This document shows positions 61,854-64,000 of a stretch of 64,000 bases of DNA, one piece after another. The notes below the pieces were generated by a model, which was not told the DNA's origin, made no database searches, and saw nothing but the letters and a program-made list of their open reading frames with translations. How positions within the stretch are numbered: position 1 is the stretch's first letter; every line of letters begins with the position of its first letter. Source of the DNA: Fischerella sp. PCC 9605 (GTDB taxonomy: Bacteria; Cyanobacteriota; Cyanobacteriia; Cyanobacteriales; Nostocaceae); contig NZ_KI912149.1 in NCBI RefSeq assembly GCF_000517105.1, positions 490,290-554,289 on the forward strand. The letters run 5' to 3'. The position numbers and the translations under genes are program-made.

Positions 61854-63485
61854 ATGCTAAAACTCTTCCCTAAACAAACCGCATCGATGTATACCCGCGA
61901 TGGCATACGCTTGGATGCAGATATTTACCGCCCTGATGCTGATGGGGAATTTCCCGTATTATTAATGCGTCAACCCTATGGCAGGGCGATCGCTTCTACT
62001 GTTGTCTATGCTCATCCAAGTTGGTATGCTGCTCACGGCTATATTGTGGTAATTCAAGATGTACGCGGACGCGGTACATCAGCAGGTGAATTCAAGCTGT
62101 TTGCCCACGAAATTGCTGATGGTGAAGATGCGGTAAACTGGGCAGCAAATTTACCTGGCAGTAATGGTGCAGTCGGGATGTATGGTTTCTCTTATCAAGG
62201 AATGACTCAACTATACGCCGCTGCTGCTAAACCATCTGCATTAAAAACAATTTGTCCGGCAATGATTGGCTATGATTTATATGCAGATTGGGCTTATGAA
62301 GGTGGCGCATTCTGCTTGCAAAACAATCTTGCTTGGGCAATTCAATTAGCAACAGAAACTGCCCGTTTGCGAGGAAATAAACAAGCTTACCAGGCCTTAT
62401 TAGCTGCTTCTCGAAATTTACCTTTGGACGATGCGGTTCCGACGCACCCAGAAATCCTCAACAATCTTGCCCCTGATTCGTTTTATCACGAGTGGCTAGA
62501 ACATTCGCAACCTGATGCCTATTGGCAACAACTTTCGCCCAAAACCCACATGAAAGATGTTGATTTGCCCATGTTCCATATCGGGGGATGGTTTGATAGT
62601 TATTTGCGTGGCACTCTGAATTTATATAAAGATATGGCAATGCGGAGTCAGTACCGTCAACAACTTTTAGTCGGGCCTTGGACGCATTTACCTTGGAGTC
62701 GCAAAGTTGGTGAAGTAGACTTCGGCGTCAATGCTATCAGTCCTGTTGATCGGATGCAAATATGCTGGTTTGACCAATTTCTCAAAGGCATTAATACAGG
62801 TTTGCTTGAACAGATGCCTGTTTGGATGTTTGAGATCGGAAGTAATACTTGGCAAGGATTTTCTTGCTTTCCAGAATATGAACATAAATCTTGCTTTTTG
62901 TCAACACAAGGAATTACCAGTATCCGGAAGGAGGAAGGTATTATCACGACAATTTGCCCGGAAATTGGCGTAGATGATGTGTTAGTTCATGACCCCTGGC
63001 GGCCAGTTCCCTCTTTGGGTGGTCATGCGGCTATTCCTGCGGGTGTGTTTGAGCGATCGCATATTGATTGCCGTGCTGATGTGTTGACTTACACTAGTAA
63101 ACCACTTGATTCAGACCTGCATTTAGCAGGTGATGTGGTAGTGGCAATTGTTTGTAGTGCCGACAAATCCAGCTTTGATTTATGTGTAGTACTGTCAGAA
63201 GTGTATCCTGATGGAAGAGTATATAATTTGACGCAAGGCTACCTTCGCTGTCAAGATGGCATGAATCGCGTCACTAGAAAAATTCAATTGCAGGCGACTT
63301 GTGCGCGAATTACCAGAGGTAATGCCTTGCGATTGAGTTTGAGTGCTGCGTGTTTCCCAGCCTATGCAATCAATCCAGGTAATAATTCACCCTTTGGTAT
63401 GGACGCAGAAATTATCACATTAATAGTGGGTTGTGGGGGTACTTCTTTTTCCCAAGTGTTATTACCTGTAGTTGCAGTGTCTTAA
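61854..63485 (+). CDS. CocE/NonD-family hydrolase
   Basis: 543 residues. The alpha/beta-hydrolase part opens with LDADIYRPDADGEFPVLLMR, DVRGRGTSAGEF, and the nucleophile elbow GFSYQG (Ser113). FHIGGWFDSYLRGT holds the likely Asp and GPWTHLPWS the His. The C-terminal ~170 residues form the jelly-roll of X-Pro dipeptidyl-peptidase/cocaine-esterase enzymes. It would hydrolyse an ester or an amide/peptide bond. Same strand as the cysteine hydrolase and cupin genes but separated by MITEs, so membership of that pathway is tentative. Confidence 0.88.
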   Translation: MLKLFPKQTASMYTRDGIRLDADIYRPDADGEFPVLLMRQPYGRAIASTVVYAHPSWYAAHGYIVVIQDVRGRGTSAGEFKLFAHEIADGEDAVNWAANLPGSNGAVGMYGFSYQGMTQLYAAAAKPSALKTICPAMIGYDLYADWAYEGGAFCLQNNLAWAIQLATETARLRGNKQAYQALLAASRNLPLDDAVPTHPEILNNLAPDSFYHEWLEHSQPDAYWQQLSPKTHMKDVDLPMFHIGGWFDSYLRGTLNLYKDMAMRSQYRQQLLVGPWTHLPWSRKVGEVDFGVNAISPVDRMQICWFDQFLKGINTGLLEQMPVWMFEIGSNTWQGFSCFPEYEHKSCFLSTQGITSIRKEEGIITTICPEIGVDDVLVHDPWRPVPSLGGHAAIPAGVFERSHIDCRADVLTYTSKPLDSDLHLAGDVVVAIVCSADKSSFDLCVVLSEVYPDGRVYNLTQGYLRCQDGMNRVTRKIQLQATCARITRGNALRLSLSAACFPAYAINPGNNSPFGMDAEIITLIVGCGGTSFSQVLLPVVAVS

Positions 63486-63581
63486 GACAATAGGAACTCA
63501 GGCTTCTACGCAGGAGTGCGCCTTTAGAGGTTGCTGATTTGATATAGCGGTTTGCAATTGAGTGAAGTACAGGCCATCGTA

Positions 63582-63603
63582 GGGGCAATTCATGAATTGC
63601 CCC
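63582..63603. repeat. Perfect 22-base palindrome
   Basis: GGGGCAATTCA and its complement meet without a spacer. It lies 97 bases after the CocE-type gene and, though it lacks a T tract, may end transcription or be an interspersed element. Confidence 0.55.
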
Positions 63604-63718
63604 GAAGCGTGTACCTCATTCAAACGAAAAGCACTATAGTTTATTCCTTTTGGCTTACATCTGGAGTTTACAAGCAAAACTCTTGACAGAGATAACTATA
63701 ATTTGCCTTTTGCTATAT

Positions 63719-63826
63719 CTATAACTGAGGTTTTCTTAGAGGATGAGCGTAACGCAGTGGCGCGTAGACGCGCAACAACTTCTCGTAGAGTAGAATCTTG
63801 ATTTGTCGTCTAGTTTGATTGGGCAT
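63719..63826 (-). CDS. Possible 35-residue small basic protein
   Basis: MPNQTRRQIKILLYEKLLRV then APLRYAHPLRKPQL. A strong AAAGGAG stands 7-8 bases before the ATG, better than for many genes here. The C-terminal third is encoded by GC-rich repeat DNA (GCGTCTACGCGCC near 63760), so the original end was probably overwritten. Upstream a GCCCG/CGGGC hairpin (63921-63936) ends a transcript coming from beyond the window edge. Confidence 0.35.
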   Translation of the reverse strand: MPNQTRRQIKILLYEKLLRVYAPLRYAHPLRKPQL

Positions 63827-64000
63827 CTTGATACTCCTTTCAAAAACGCAAGTTCTGGAGTTCTCCAGCTTTGAGCTTTTGGAATTGTAAGAGTGTATCG
63901 GGAAGGTTAGGAAACAGATAAAGCCCGGTGGTTCGGGCGCCTCGCTTTTGCTTGACACTTTATCTAGGTTAACAAGCTCTTTTAGCTTTGTCAAGGGGTT

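Noticed and set aside
1..64000. tRNA, rRNA, tmRNA or prophage genes
   Set aside because: I looked for T-loop (GTTCGA-type) signatures, rRNA blocks and phage structural or integrase genes and found none that hold up by eye.

Overview
The window comes from a cyanobacterium, most likely a large-genome filamentous (Nostocales-type) one. The evidence is the very frequent GCGATCGC (HIP1) octamers, two HLIP genes, a ycf46 homologue, a phytochrome with a Rcp-type response regulator, an rbp-rpsU pair, many multi-domain histidine kinases, a WD40/NB-ARC giant protein, and abundant short palindromic and heptanucleotide-type repeats (CTAACCA, CAACCAC and similar) in the spacers. I see no tRNA, rRNA, CRISPR array or intact insertion sequence.

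Layout. 0-6 kb: secreted esterase, SH3-domain protein, Ycf46-type AAA ATPase and an amino-acid-type ABC binding protein. 6-13 kb: two transport units, each preceded by a leader that matches the c-di-AMP (ydaO/yuaA) riboswitch. The first is a NrtB/NrtA/NrtD-like ABC transporter; the second is a universal-stress-like protein followed by an ArsB/NhaD-SLC13 permease. 13-18 kb: a compact gene set of coiled-coil protein, OmpA-like envelope protein, Rab/Ras-like small GTPase, PAS-like protein and histidine kinase, a plausible GTPase signalling module. 18-25 kb: two tandem HLIPs, a 1045-residue membrane protein with seven ~98-residue repeats, an aldo/keto reductase and a membrane GTPase.

25-33 kb is the most accessory-looking part. 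It has two orphan ribbon-helix-helix-like proteins, a 48-residue peptide gene overlapping a heme-oxygenase-like di-iron protein (HDO/CADD-like), three almost identical tandem 66-residue peptide genes, and a convergent HTH-NB-ARC-WD40 STAND protein. I propose the di-iron protein and triplicated peptides as a candidate uncharacterised ribosomally made peptide (RiPP) system.

33-47 kb: tldD and pmbA/tldE, a phytochrome / response regulator / hybrid kinase set on the minus strand, and a 1113-residue multi-PAS/GAF kinase. 46.7-54 kb: rbp-rpsU, a small HTH gene, an SLH-glycoside-hydrolase-like protein, a transaldolase-like enzyme and an MBL-fold protein. 54-57.4 kb: a histidine kinase without the expected phospho-acceptor His, a degenerate GIY-YIG protein, and a serine/threonine kinase cut off where a mazEF module begins. 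57.5-63.5 kb: amidohydrolase, cysteine hydrolase, cupin and CocE-type hydrolase, probably a small-molecule amide/nitrogen salvage group. The spacers carry several MITE-like elements; three have perfect direct repeats at their borders.
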